DNA from: BOG-1112 sp964635325 | Lineage (GTDB): Bacteria > Bdellovibrionota_B > Oligoflexia > Oligoflexales > Bog-1112 | Reading direction: 5' to 3' | Length of the DNA: 29,223 bases | NCBI GenBank assembly: GCA_964635325.1 | Contig: CAZWOL010000042.1 | Coordinates: forward strand, 1 to 29,223 | Part shown: piece after piece, positions 9,132 through 18,036 of the stretch | Layout of the letters: each line of letters opens with the position of its first letter | How positions within the stretch are numbered: position 1 is the first letter of the stretch | Program-made: the position numbers and the translations under genes | The notes under the pieces: generated by a model | Told to the model about the DNA's origin: nothing | The model's input: only the letters and a program-made list of their open reading frames with translations | Database searches by the model: none

Positions 9132-10196
9132 ATGTCACATCTATTCACGAAATTGCAGTTGTGTGAATTAAGTATTCGTAACCGTGTCTGGGTTTCACCG
9201 ATGTGTCAGTATTCGTGCCAGGATGGATTTGTTCAGGATTGGCATCAGGTTCATTTGGGAAGTCGTGCTGTTGGCGGCGCTGGGCTTGTTATGGTGGAAG
9301 CGACAGCTGTTTGTCCGGAAGGGCGGATTAGTCCTGAAGATGCAGGGATTTGGTCGGATGCACATATTTGTGCTTTTCAACCTATAACCACATTTATTCG
9401 CTCCCAAGGTTCTGTGCCAGGAATACAACTCGCACATGCTGGGCGCAAAGCTTCAACGAAGGCTCCATGGAATGGAACGGGGCCCTTGCAAGCTTCTGAT
9501 CCACAAAGATGGAATTGTGTTGCGCCAAGTTCGCTGGCATTTGAAGATGGGTGGTCTGTACCACGAGAGCTAACTCACAAAGATATGTCAGATATTATAG
9601 ATGCCTTTCAAGAGGCAGCTCTACGTAGTTATAAAGCAGGATTCGAAGTTATAGAAATTCATATGGCGCATGGATATTTGCTCCATGAATTTCTATCTCC
9701 ACTTTCTAATCATCGGACGGATGAATATGGAGGATCTATGCAGAATCGTATGCGTTTTCCTCTCGATGTGACAAAAGCAGTTCGCGCTGTTTGGCCAGAA
9801 TCTTTGCCACTCTTTGTTCGCATTTCAGTAACAGATTGGATGGAAGGTGGCTGGGATTTGGAGCAATCCATTGAATTTTCACGTGCACTAAAAAATTTTG
9901 GAGTAAATCTAATCGATTGTTCTAGTGGTGGCTTGCTGCCTAATACTTTTGTGCCAGTGGCACCATCTTATCAGGTTATGTTTTCGGAAGCCATACGTAG
10001 ACAAGTGGATATAGCAACTGCTGCTGTTGGGCTAATTTGTGAGCCAAAAGAAGCAGAAAGTATTATTCGTTCTTCGAAAGCCGATGCAGTCTTTCTTGGG
10101 CGTGCATTTTTGCGAGATCCCTATTGGCCTCTTCATGCTGCAGATGTTTTGGGTGTGCAATATGAATGGCCCAAACAGTATTTAAGAAGTCGATAA
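9132..10196 (+). CDS. NADH:flavin oxidoreductase, YqjM-like Old Yellow Enzyme
   Basis: An FMN-dependent ene-reductase of the YqjM/XenA class, which uses NAD(P)H to reduce activated C=C bonds of enones, and in relatives nitro compounds. Seen directly are SPMCQYS near the N-terminus (Cys25 and Tyr27, the class-defining flavin-contacting residues), HAGRKAS (about 102-108), the substrate-binding pair His177/His180 in HMAHGYLLHEF, the RTDEYGGS block, and the FMN phosphate region VGLICEP/ADAVFLGRAFL. The ATG at 9132 follows GGAGGAAG at ideal spacing; the TTG at 9114 in the same frame has no such site. The 354-residue length is normal. It sits alone between two divergent groups of signalling genes and may be a target or reporter of redox stress (inference). 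Confidence 0.93.
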   Translation: MSHLFTKLQLCELSIRNRVWVSPMCQYSCQDGFVQDWHQVHLGSRAVGGAGLVMVEATAVCPEGRISPEDAGIWSDAHICAFQPITTFIRSQGSVPGIQLAHAGRKASTKAPWNGTGPLQASDPQRWNCVAPSSLAFEDGWSVPRELTHKDMSDIIDAFQEAALRSYKAGFEVIEIHMAHGYLLHEFLSPLSNHRTDEYGGSMQNRMRFPLDVTKAVRAVWPESLPLFVRISVTDWMEGGWDLEQSIEFSRALKNFGVNLIDCSSGGLLPNTFVPVAPSYQVMFSEAIRRQVDIATAAVGLICEPKEAESIIRSSKADAVFLGRAFLRDPYWPLHAADVLGVQYEWPKQYLRSR

Positions 10197-10235
10197 AAAG
10201 TGATTGTTTAACCACTTCTTCAACATATTAGCATC

Positions 10236-10241
10236 TATAAT
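10236..10241 (+). promoter_or_regulatory. Possible -10 element before the membrane hybrid kinase
   Basis: A perfect TATAAT lies in the 150-nt gap between the Old Yellow Enzyme gene and the kinase. I see no good -35 hexamer at 16-18 nt, so this is only a candidate. Confidence 0.25.
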
Positions 10242-10347
10242 CACACTAACATCATTGTGGTCTCTGCCTCTAATACTTAAGTAAAATCAGCATGATCCGA
10301 AAAACTTGAATAGGATTCAATTTTCTTTGAATAGCAGAGCCAGTCTA

Positions 10348-13300
10348 ATGTTTAATAGAAATACTACAGCGACAAATAGTGTCGATAGGGTGCGGGATCT
10401 GCTTCTTGCTTCTAAAATTAGAACATCGACCCTATACTCTTATGTGATTAGTGGTGCTACTGCTACTGTAGCTTGCGCATTTATGTTTGAGAGTCAGTTG
10501 CTAATGGGTGCTTTGAGCACTGTTTTATCTCTTGCTTTTTTAGTCATACCTCTTTTGAACCGATATGCTAAGCATAATTTATCTCGAGTCTCCTTCATCC
10601 TTGTTTTTAATTTGAGTATTTATGCATATGCGACGGCCTTAGGTCAAAACTCTGATACGCATCTGTGGTTCTTTACTTCTTCGATGCTCTCATTCTCTAT
10701 ATATTCGTTATATGAAAGAAGACAGTTGCTTTTTGCTGTTGCAGTACCAATTATATTGAGTATCTTTATTTGGATTACCAATTTCAAGTATAGTCTCTTA
10801 CCTTTAGTAAATGTTGATCCATTTCTAGCTAAATTAAATTCTCTACTTATTGTCTCTCTTGCAATGATTGTGATGTTGTTGGCTATCTATCAAGAAGTTT
10901 CGAATCATTTGAAATTATTTGAGGAGATTCAGGAATCTTATGATGAGCGTGAAACACTTTTTAACTCTATACCGCAGCTGGTGTGGACTGTCGATCTTTC
11001 AGGTTCTCTGATATTTGTAAACCGTCAATGGGTTGAGTATACAGAACTTTCTCTTGATGCCTTTTCACATATCGGTTGGAAAGGGATTATTGCACCAGAG
11101 GATCTGCCGAATTTTACGAAAAATTTGGAAAAATTTTTGTCATTGAGTCAATCTTTTGAAATGGAAATTAGGTTGAAGCATCCATCCAATGGGAGCTATC
11201 GTTGGTTTGTTGCTCGTGTAATTCCTATTTATAACTTCAAAAATAAGCATGTTTTTGGGTTTGGTTCCTTTAGTGACATTCACCAACAAAAGTCCGCGTT
11301 AGCTGAAGCTGTTGAGTCAAAAAGACTGTCAGATTTGGTTATTGCAAATGCAGATGTGATATTTTTTTCTACAAATAAGGAAGGCATTGTTACTTATTCC
11401 GATGGTAATGGGCTTAATACACTCGGTGTCAATCCTGGAGAGCGTATTGGAGCATCAATTTTTGAAATTTATAAGGATGATCCATCTGTTTTAGAAATGG
11501 TATTGCGAGCTTTACGTGGAGAAAAATTCAATTGTCGTATCAGGATTAGGGGGGGGTGGTATGAATGCTTTTACGCACCTATTTTTGATCGAAATGGAAA
11601 ACCTGATGGTTGTACGGGAATAGCTTTTAATATTCATGAAAAAGTCATCGCGGAAGAAACTCGCCAAGAAGCAGAAAATAAGTTGAAAGCGATTTTGAAG
11701 CAGGTCCCATTTTCATTTTGGGCGGTGAATCTGGAACGCAAGTTCATATTTCGTGAGGGAGCTACTATTCAAGCGACAGGTCTGTCTGCTTCCGCAATGG
11801 TTGGGCAGTCGATAAATGAAATATACAAGCCTTTTCCTCATGTGGTTGAAGCGATGGAGCGAGCATTTAAAGGTGAAACATTTGAACTAATGACTCAGAT
11901 TGGTAATCGTTGGTATAATGTTACGATGTCACCGACTCTTGATGATGCAGGGAAAGTGATTGGTATTTCCGGAATTACATTTGATATTACAGAACGAAAA
12001 CATCATGAAGATGAAAAGTCTCTACTCGAAGCACGTGAAAAGCTTGCTTTAGAAGCATCTCGACTAAAGTCCGAATTTCTTTCAAATATGAGCCATGAAA
12101 TACGCACACCTCTAAATGGTATTATTGGTATGGCTGATTTGCTGGCTCATACTTCCTTGGCTGGAGAGCAAGTTGAATATGTTGCAACTATCATCAACTC
12201 AGGAAGCATTCTTCTTGAATTGATTAATGATATTCTTGATTTCTCAAAAATTGAATCTGGAAAAATGGAGCTGCAAAATAGTGAATTCAATATTGCAAAT
12301 CTTATAAATGAAATTGTTATCCCCCATAAAATGAAGTGTGAATCTAAAGGCATACAATTTCGAATGGATGCTGTAAATTGCGATCATAATGCCATTACAG
12401 ATGTTGTTCGTCTTACACAGATTATTAATAATTTGTTGGGTAATGCAGTAAAGTTTACGGAGCGTGGAGGTGTTGCATTAGTCGCAAAGTGTGAGGAGGT
12501 TGAAAAGGATAAGCTTGCATTGACATTGCGCTTCGAAGATTCCGGCATCGGGATTTCCAAAGAACATGAAATAAAGTTATTCAATAAGTTTACCCAGATT
12601 GATTCTTCGATATCAAAACGTTTTGGTGGTACCGGTCTTGGTTTGGCGATTGTTAAAAGTCTTACAGAGATGATGAGAGGCACTATTCATGTTGAAAGCG
12701 AACTTGGCGTTGGTTCTAAGTTCACACTAGGATTTGTCTTTGAATCTGCAAAAACTAAGCAATCGAACTCTCCTGAGTCTGCGGCAGTGCCGACAAATCT
12801 GAAAGGAATTTTACGTGGAAAGATATTGATCGCTGAAGATAATTTTGTAAACCAAAATATAATAAGAAAAATGTTGGACTACTTTGGTTGTACTTCTGTT
12901 GTCGTTGAAGATGGGCTAAAAGCAGTCAATGCTGTCAAGTCGGAAAGTTTTGATTTAGTGCTGATGGATTGCCGGATGCCAGAGATGGATGGGTATGAAG
13001 CGACACGGGTAATACGTTCCTTTAATCCATCGCTAAAAATTGTAGCTATGACAGCAAATGTTGCAGCAGAAGATAGAAAGCACTGTTTTGATGTTGGTAT
13101 GAACGATTTTATAGCGAAACCAATTACCAAAGAAAAAGTATTTAAGTCTCTTGTCCAGTATCTTGAACGTTGCGACCAAAAACCAAATCCGGAGTTGTTG
13201 CGTATGGATGACCAAAATGTAGATATGTCGATTATTCAAGATCTCATGAGTATGAACACGCCGGATGATCCTGACTTTTTTGTTGAACAAAAGAAAATAT

Positions 13301-13569
13301 TTGTGGACTACTCAAATGGTCTTTTGCAGAAATTGAAAGTAAGTAGTCAAGATAAAGATCGCAATGCAATTGGAGAATTGGCTCATTCTTTGAAGGGGTC
13401 ATCTGCAAATTTTGGAGCTGTTAGTGTTGCAAAAATTTGCAAAGATCTGGAAAATAATTGTGAGTCTTTGCGCGATGATGAGCTTGTTCGAATCGTAAGC
13501 GAGGTTGAGAAAAATCTTGTGAATTTTTATGAGTATTTGGATCGATTAGATGTGAATAAAATTGGATAG
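10348..13569 (+). CDS. Membrane hybrid histidine kinase with three PAS domains, REC and HPt
   Basis: A BarA/ArcB-like complete phosphorelay kinase. Counting from the ATG at 10348 (1073 residues), it has about six membrane segments (residues ~25-185), three PAS domains (~200-315, ~325-440, ~445-560), HisKA (His583, SHEIRTPLNG), HATPase (NLLGNAVKF, EDSGIGIS, GGTGLGLA), REC (Asp874 in LMDCRMPEMDGYE) and HPt (His1013 in AHSLKGSSANFGA). The start is uncertain. An in-frame TTG at 10306 would add 14 residues, and neither start has a strong ribosome site. It is the only protein in the island with an HPt, so it could pass phosphate to the free receivers nearby (inference). The next gene begins 9 nt after its stop. 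Confidence 0.94.
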   Translation: MFNRNTTATNSVDRVRDLLLASKIRTSTLYSYVISGATATVACAFMFESQLLMGALSTVLSLAFLVIPLLNRYAKHNLSRVSFILVFNLSIYAYATALGQNSDTHLWFFTSSMLSFSIYSLYERRQLLFAVAVPIILSIFIWITNFKYSLLPLVNVDPFLAKLNSLLIVSLAMIVMLLAIYQEVSNHLKLFEEIQESYDERETLFNSIPQLVWTVDLSGSLIFVNRQWVEYTELSLDAFSHIGWKGIIAPEDLPNFTKNLEKFLSLSQSFEMEIRLKHPSNGSYRWFVARVIPIYNFKNKHVFGFGSFSDIHQQKSALAEAVESKRLSDLVIANADVIFFSTNKEGIVTYSDGNGLNTLGVNPGERIGASIFEIYKDDPSVLEMVLRALRGEKFNCRIRIRGGWYECFYAPIFDRNGKPDGCTGIAFNIHEKVIAEETRQEAENKLKAILKQVPFSFWAVNLERKFIFREGATIQATGLSASAMVGQSINEIYKPFPHVVEAMERAFKGETFELMTQIGNRWYNVTMSPTLDDAGKVIGISGITFDITERKHHEDEKSLLEAREKLALEASRLKSEFLSNMSHEIRTPLNGIIGMADLLAHTSLAGEQVEYVATIINSGSILLELINDILDFSKIESGKMELQNSEFNIANLINEIVIPHKMKCESKGIQFRMDAVNCDHNAITDVVRLTQIINNLLGNAVKFTERGGVALVAKCEEVEKDKLALTLRFEDSGIGISKEHEIKLFNKFTQIDSSISKRFGGTGLGLAIVKSLTEMMRGTIHVESELGVGSKFTLGFVFESAKTKQSNSPESAAVPTNLKGILRGKILIAEDNFVNQNIIRKMLDYFGCTSVVVEDGLKAVNAVKSESFDLVLMDCRMPEMDGYEATRVIRSFNPSLKIVAMTANVAAEDRKHCFDVGMNDFIAKPITKEKVFKSLVQYLERCDQKPNPELLRMDDQNVDMSIIQDLMSMNTPDDPDFFVEQKKIFVDYSNGLLQKLKVSSQDKDRNAIGELAHSLKGSSANFGAVSVAKICKDLENNCESLRDDELVRIVSEVEKNLVNFYEYLDRLDVNKIG

Positions 13570-13578
13570 GGTAAGCAA

Positions 13579-14340
13579 ATGATGGATAGTAAAGCACCCA
13601 AAGTTCTTACTGAAATGGCTGTTGGATTGCCCGAAAGAGATCGGATCATCTTGGCGGATGATAGTCCAGATGCTCTCAATCTAATGACAAAAGCACTAGA
13701 AAATAAGGGCTTTGATGTTATTCAGGCGACTTCAGGGACAGAGTGTATGGACAAGTTCGTCAATAATGATTGTAATCTTGTTGTTCTTGATTTTATGATG
13801 CCTGGATCTAATGGTATCGAAATACTGAGAAAAATTCGCAAGTATCGGGATCCCGAAGAGTTGCCTGTTGTAATGATAACAGCTCGACAAAGTAAAGAAT
13901 TGCTAAAGATTGCTGTTAGTAATGGGGTTAATGATTTCATGCTGAAGCCAATTCGAGGTGCTGATTTTGCAAATCGTATTGAGCGTTTGCTCATCAAGCT
14001 TAATGATCGTCAGATCTCACAAATTTTGAATTCTTTAAATGTCTCTGATCCTTCAACATTAGACCCAGATACTCGCCAAAATCTAAACAGTCAAAATCTA
14101 ATGTCTTATCCTTTCAGTATTGGTGATGTAAAATGTTGTGCCATTTTGGAAACAGGTAAAAATCCACATATGGTTGCAAAAATTCCACCTGAAAAGATGG
14201 CAGAACAGGTTGTTCTTATTGCAAAAGGTGGCTTTCTTTGGAATGCGATCTGGCCTCGTCGTTTGAAGCCAAAATTTTCTGTCACTAAAAGGGTCTTTAA
14301 TGACAATACAGATCTTTCTGAACTTCTAGAAGGCACATAA
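13579..14340 (+). CDS. Response regulator with an unrecognised C-terminal domain
   Basis: The N-terminal receiver (about residues 22-137) has LADDS, phospho-acceptor Asp71 (VVLDFMMPGSNG), a Thr in VMITARQ and Lys123 (MLKP). The remaining ~110 residues match no output domain I recognise: no helix-turn-helix, GGDEF, EAL, HD-GYP or PP2C motif is visible. This region includes a segment around FSIGDVKCCAILETG and a basic stretch, WPRRLKPKF. The gene follows the membrane hybrid kinase by 9 nt, so it is the obvious partner for that kinase's HPt (inference). The two Met codons at 13579 and 13582 are both possible starts; the ribosome site is weak and translational coupling is likely. Confidence 0.9.
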   Translation: MMDSKAPKVLTEMAVGLPERDRIILADDSPDALNLMTKALENKGFDVIQATSGTECMDKFVNNDCNLVVLDFMMPGSNGIEILRKIRKYRDPEELPVVMITARQSKELLKIAVSNGVNDFMLKPIRGADFANRIERLLIKLNDRQISQILNSLNVSDPSTLDPDTRQNLNSQNLMSYPFSIGDVKCCAILETGKNPHMVAKIPPEKMAEQVVLIAKGGFLWNAIWPRRLKPKFSVTKRVFNDNTDLSELLEGT

Positions 14341-14359
14341 TTGAGCGTAGATGGCTCAA
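14341..14359. terminator. Weak bidirectional hairpin between convergent genes
   Basis: TTGAGC (14341-14346) and GCTCAA (14354-14359) form a 6-bp stem with a 7-nt loop. It lies exactly between the response regulator stop and the photolyase stop, which it overlaps. There is no U-run on either strand, so its terminator role is only suggested by position. Confidence 0.3.
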
Positions 14360-15792
14360 TGCTTAGTTATGGCGTGATAGGCTTTCATCGCTCGAATCTT
14401 GGCACTACTGTGATCGATAATAGGCCAAGGATAATTAGTTCCAAGCACAACTCCTGCTTCTTTTAGAATTTTCCTATCTCCCTTCCATGGTTCGTGTACT
14501 AAGCTCTTCGGTAGTTTTGCAAGTTCAGGACACCACTTTCGAATATATGTTCCTTCGCAGTCAAATTTCTGACTCTGCAACACTGGATTGAAAATGCGAA
14601 AGTAGGGTGCTGCATCAGCTCCGCATCCAGCAGTCCACTGCCACCCTTGGGTATTGTTTGCTAAATTTGCATCTACGAGTGTATCCCAAAACCACTCCGC
14701 TCCCTTTTGCCATGGTATCAGTAAGTCTTTTACGAGAAAAGATGCTACGATCATTCGCACCCGGTTGTGCATCCAACCCGTATGCCATAGCTCTCGCATA
14801 CCCGCATCAACAATTGGAAATCCTGTTTTTCCCTTCTGCCAGCAATGTAGAGCTTCATCGTCATTGCGCCACGGAAACTTTGCAAATTGTGTCTTCAACG
14901 CTTGGTCAACCACATGTGGAAAGTGTACAAGAAGATAGTGTGAAAACTCACGCCAGAATATTTCTTTGGTAAATTGCAGAGCATCCTCAGTGAGACACCC
15001 TACTCTGTTATTTTCCAAATGTTCCAGAATCATAGTTGGAGAGAGTTCTCCAAAGTGAAGGTAAGGACTTACGCGTGAAGTGCCTAGCATGCTGGGGTGG
15101 TTTCTATCTTCACTGTAGGATCTAATTTTCATTAGACCAAAATTTTTGAGTACAGTATGAGCTCCTTTGATACCAGGAGTCCATGCTTCTGCTAGACCGT
15201 TTTTCCAAGCAAGCGTAGGCTCAAGTCCCAAGCTTGCTATGGTGATATTTGTGGAAATCTTTGATGCTAATGGACTGAGTTTAGTTTTTGCTAAACTTTG
15301 TGGAGGCCTCCAGTCTTTTGTTGCTGCCTTAAAATAAGCTCCATAGACTAGATAAGGACTGCCATCTTTTTTTAGAACCGATTCCGGTGTCTTCAGTAGG
15401 TAGCTGGAGAAATCTTTTACATAGGTATTTTTACTAAGTTCTTTGTGTATAAGTTTATCGATGTTTTGTATGTTAGGTTCGTATAGTGAGTTCCAAGATA
15501 GGTGTTTCGCACCTGTTTGTTCTACAAGTTGACGCAAAAGCACTAGCGGGTCACCTTGCATGATCAGCAGTTGCGATCCAGCTTCTTCAAGCTCTTTTTG
15601 CAAAGATAGCAGAGAGTGATGCAGCCACCATCGACTTGCTTCTCCCAAACTTTGGCCAGCGATAAGATCCGAATTCCAAATGAAGACCGGAATCACATGT
15701 TCGTATTCACATGCTGCAACTAAGGAAGGATTGTCTTCAAGGCGGAGGTCCCTTCGGAACCAATGAATAGCTGTACCTGATTTCTTATTCAA
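14356..15792 (-). CDS. phrB: Class I deoxyribodipyrimidine photolyase
   Basis: A flavoprotein that uses blue/near-UV light to split cyclobutane pyrimidine dimers in DNA. The N-terminal antenna domain begins IHWFRRDLRLEDNPSL. The FAD-binding domain carries GTSRVSPYLHFGELSP, FWREFSHYL, the DAGMRELWHTGWMHNRVRM block, DANLANNTQGWQW and GCGADAAPYFRIFNP, all typical of class I CPD photolyases. The frame is open to 15945, but that part lies inside the preceding gene and is unlike the family. The likely start is TTG at 15792-15790, with GGAGG 6 nt upstream. It gives 478 residues, close to the usual 470-480, and an 8-bp overlap with the MerR gene. It is the last gene of the light-linked operon. Confidence 0.95.
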   Translation of the reverse strand: MNKKSGTAIHWFRRDLRLEDNPSLVAACEYEHVIPVFIWNSDLIAGQSLGEASRWWLHHSLLSLQKELEEAGSQLLIMQGDPLVLLRQLVEQTGAKHLSWNSLYEPNIQNIDKLIHKELSKNTYVKDFSSYLLKTPESVLKKDGSPYLVYGAYFKAATKDWRPPQSLAKTKLSPLASKISTNITIASLGLEPTLAWKNGLAEAWTPGIKGAHTVLKNFGLMKIRSYSEDRNHPSMLGTSRVSPYLHFGELSPTMILEHLENNRVGCLTEDALQFTKEIFWREFSHYLLVHFPHVVDQALKTQFAKFPWRNDDEALHCWQKGKTGFPIVDAGMRELWHTGWMHNRVRMIVASFLVKDLLIPWQKGAEWFWDTLVDANLANNTQGWQWTAGCGADAAPYFRIFNPVLQSQKFDCEGTYIRKWCPELAKLPKSLVHEPWKGDRKILKEAGVVLGTNYPWPIIDHSSAKIRAMKAYHAITKH

Positions 15793-16636
15793 AATGAGCC
15801 TCCAGACCACGTATATAGGCTGAAAAATCTGAGAATGAACGAGGATTGTAGTCAGATGCGTTCTTTGGTGTGTGTAGATTGCCAAAAAATACAGTTTTAA
15901 AAGATGTAGGATAAATATGTGTAAGCAGTTTTTCCATATATGCATCTACCTTTTTTTTAGCAAATGGACCGCTTGCAGAAATCCAGAGGATCTTGGGCTG
16001 CCATGTTTTTAGAGCTCCAACCAATACTTCTAGGGGCACCTGAGCACCAAGTTGCAGAGGTGTTGTTCGCTCACTTACAACATATTGTGCTAGGTATGTT
16101 GGCAATGCATCAACTTCGTAACCAATATCTGCAAATACGATCTTCATAGATTTGGAATTGTTTGATTCACGAGTGATTTCATGCAAAAGACGTCTTATGA
16201 GTTCGATAGCCCGGTGCAAGACTCGGCACTCTTCGCTAGGGTGTGAACATTGCTGGCGGACTTTTTGGAAAGCAGGATAAATCAATTCATCACAGATCTG
16301 TGGAGAACTTGCTCCTGACAAGATGGTGCGTTGGATCGATTGACGAAGCGCAAAGATATCTCCATCTAAAAGAGATTGAGCAAATGTGCTAATTCCTTCT
16401 TCAGTTTTTGTTAAAGCACTATTATCCAAACCTAGATGTTGAAAGTTAACGACTTTCAATCCAGTAGTCTGTAAAAAATGATCGAAGTTCTCGAGAGTGA
16501 TACGTCGATGTCCTCCCGGGGTTCGAATGGCTGTAATGGAGCCATCGTCGATCCAGCGTTTTATAGAGGATTCACTCACATTCAAAGCTTGAGCTGCTTG
16601 TTTTGTGCTAATATATATTTTTCGTGGTTCACACAT
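15785..16636 (-). CDS. MerR-family regulator of LitR/CarH type lacking cobalamin ligands
   Basis: The N-terminal MerR helix-turn-helix (about 8-56; STKQAAQALNVSESSIKRW, then TPGGHRR) is followed by a helical cap (about 78-155) and a Rossmann-like region (about 164-283), the layout of CarH/LitR photoregulators. In CarH, adenosylcobalamin is held by Trp131, His132, Glu141, His142 and the lower ligand His177. By hand alignment these are Val126, Arg127, Glu136, Cys137 and Val175 here, so four of five are lost. The segment matching the cobalamin motif reads ADIGYEVDAL instead of a DxHxxG-like sequence. The protein therefore probably does not sense light through B12. Its ATG directly follows the upstream stop (TAAATG) with AGGAAAG before it. 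It likely controls this operon (inference). Confidence 0.85.
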   Translation of the reverse strand: MCEPRKIYISTKQAAQALNVSESSIKRWIDDGSITAIRTPGGHRRITLENFDHFLQTTGLKVVNFQHLGLDNSALTKTEEGISTFAQSLLDGDIFALRQSIQRTILSGASSPQICDELIYPAFQKVRQQCSHPSEECRVLHRAIELIRRLLHEITRESNNSKSMKIVFADIGYEVDALPTYLAQYVVSERTTPLQLGAQVPLEVLVGALKTWQPKILWISASGPFAKKKVDAYMEKLLTHIYPTSFKTVFFGNLHTPKNASDYNPRSFSDFSAYIRGLEAHFE

Positions 16637-18025
16637 TTACGAATTCTTTCCTGGAAATTTGCCGAGCAATTTTTTGAGGGCCTGCTTACGATAGTTAAAT
16701 ATGATTTTTAAATCACGTTTGACAAGAGGCAAAGCGAGTTCTCCTAATGGAAAACAAGGGAGTGTATATTCGATATGATCTTTGATAAGAGTACCCTCTC
16801 CTAGATTTTCAAAAGTATGCTGATGATTCCAGGATTTGTAGGGTCCTCGAATTTGTTTGTCGCTAAATTTTTGTTCCTTCTCCCAAGAGCTAATTTCGGA
16901 TGTCCAGCGTAAAGCTATGCCGTGAAATAGTAGTTTGTATTCTATGCGTGTTGCTTTTTCTATGCTTGGTGTCGATGTCTTCAAAACTTTGAAGTTAAGC
17001 CATGGAGGGGTGATTTTTTCGAGATTTTCGGCAGTTGCAACGAATGACCAAGCCTCTTGTATACTTATAGGTAGCCATTGATGTGCGTGTAAGACGTGAG
17101 CATGAGTGTTTTTAGTATTGTCAAATAGTTCTTTGAAACACTGTGAAAGCGTTGCAAATTCAAACTTAAAATTTGCATCCAAAAGTTTCTTGGGTAGTAC
17201 ATGCGATCCTTGTAAAACCAATTCTGAACGTGTGCCAAGAAGCATTTTAGTGGCTATTTGTGGCGCTTTTAGTTTTTGCAAACTTGGTGTGTATTGACTT
17301 AGTAACTGATGAAAGTCTTTATTTCTCACATTATTTGGAGCGACTAAATTGAAAGCTCCTTCGTAAGATGAGTCTGCGATAGTTTTCTTCACAAAGCGGA
17401 TCACATCCCTAATATGAATCCAGTTCATCCATTGCTGCCCGTGTCCGAGTCTTGCGCCGAGACCGGAACAGTAGATGTCATGTAGAGTTGGAAAGGCGCC
17501 TCCCTCCCAACCTAAAACAAGACCGCTACGCATGATAACCAGTCGCACGGATTGTGCAAGTTCCTGGGCTTCGCTCTCCCAAGCTTGGCAGGTCTCTGCA
17601 AGAAAGCCTGTGCCAGATGGAGACTGTTCATCGTAAGTGTGATCAGGATCGCTACTATAAAACCCGATTGCAGAAGCTTGTAGAATAAGATCAGGTTTTT
17701 TGGTTTGCTGATGCAAAGCTTTTTTTAGTGCACGTACGGCATCGATGCGTGAGTTCAGGATTTTAGATCTATATTTGCTTGTCCAGGTATGATCAGCAAT
17801 GCTTTGTCCTACAAGATTAATAACAACTGTCACATCGTCAAGTGCATTTGGTGGAATGAGTCCATTCTCCCACTCTAGTAAAGAACAAGGATAAGAGATG
17901 AGGCCTTCGTGGTCAGAAATTTTGCGGGTAAGTAGTTTGATTTTCCATCCATCTGCAGCCAAGCTCTCTCCAAGAGCACTCCCTATAAATCCACTTCCAC
18001 CCATCATTAATATTGTCTTCGACAT
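16637..18025 (-). CDS. SDR (TIGR01777-type) fused to an SRPBCC domain
   Basis: Residues 1 to about 300 form an extended short-chain dehydrogenase/epimerase of the TIGR01777/YfcH group: nucleotide-binding GGSGFIGSALG (9-19), the INLVGQSI strand, and QASAIGFYSSDPD with the active-site-region Tyr. Residues about 305-455 look like an SRPBCC (START-like) ligand-binding domain, with HVLHAHQWLPISIQEAW and the later GPYKSWNHQHTFE segment. Each part is often found as a separate gene beside photolyase/MerR genes in proteobacteria; here they are one polypeptide. The substrate is unknown. The start has AGAGGA upstream and lies 11 nt after the previous stop. Its own stop abuts the MerR start. Confidence 0.85.
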   Translation of the reverse strand: MSKTILMMGGSGFIGSALGESLAADGWKIKLLTRKISDHEGLISYPCSLLEWENGLIPPNALDDVTVVINLVGQSIADHTWTSKYRSKILNSRIDAVRALKKALHQQTKKPDLILQASAIGFYSSDPDHTYDEQSPSGTGFLAETCQAWESEAQELAQSVRLVIMRSGLVLGWEGGAFPTLHDIYCSGLGARLGHGQQWMNWIHIRDVIRFVKKTIADSSYEGAFNLVAPNNVRNKDFHQLLSQYTPSLQKLKAPQIATKMLLGTRSELVLQGSHVLPKKLLDANFKFEFATLSQCFKELFDNTKNTHAHVLHAHQWLPISIQEAWSFVATAENLEKITPPWLNFKVLKTSTPSIEKATRIEYKLLFHGIALRWTSEISSWEKEQKFSDKQIRGPYKSWNHQHTFENLGEGTLIKDHIEYTLPCFPLGELALPLVKRDLKIIFNYRKQALKKLLGKFPGKNS

Positions 18026-18036
18026 AATTAAATCCT

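Noticed and set aside
15793..15945. N-terminal extension of photolyase to an ATG at 15945
   Set aside because: This stretch lies inside the MerR coding region and does not resemble a photolyase N-terminus; the TTG with GGAGG fits better.
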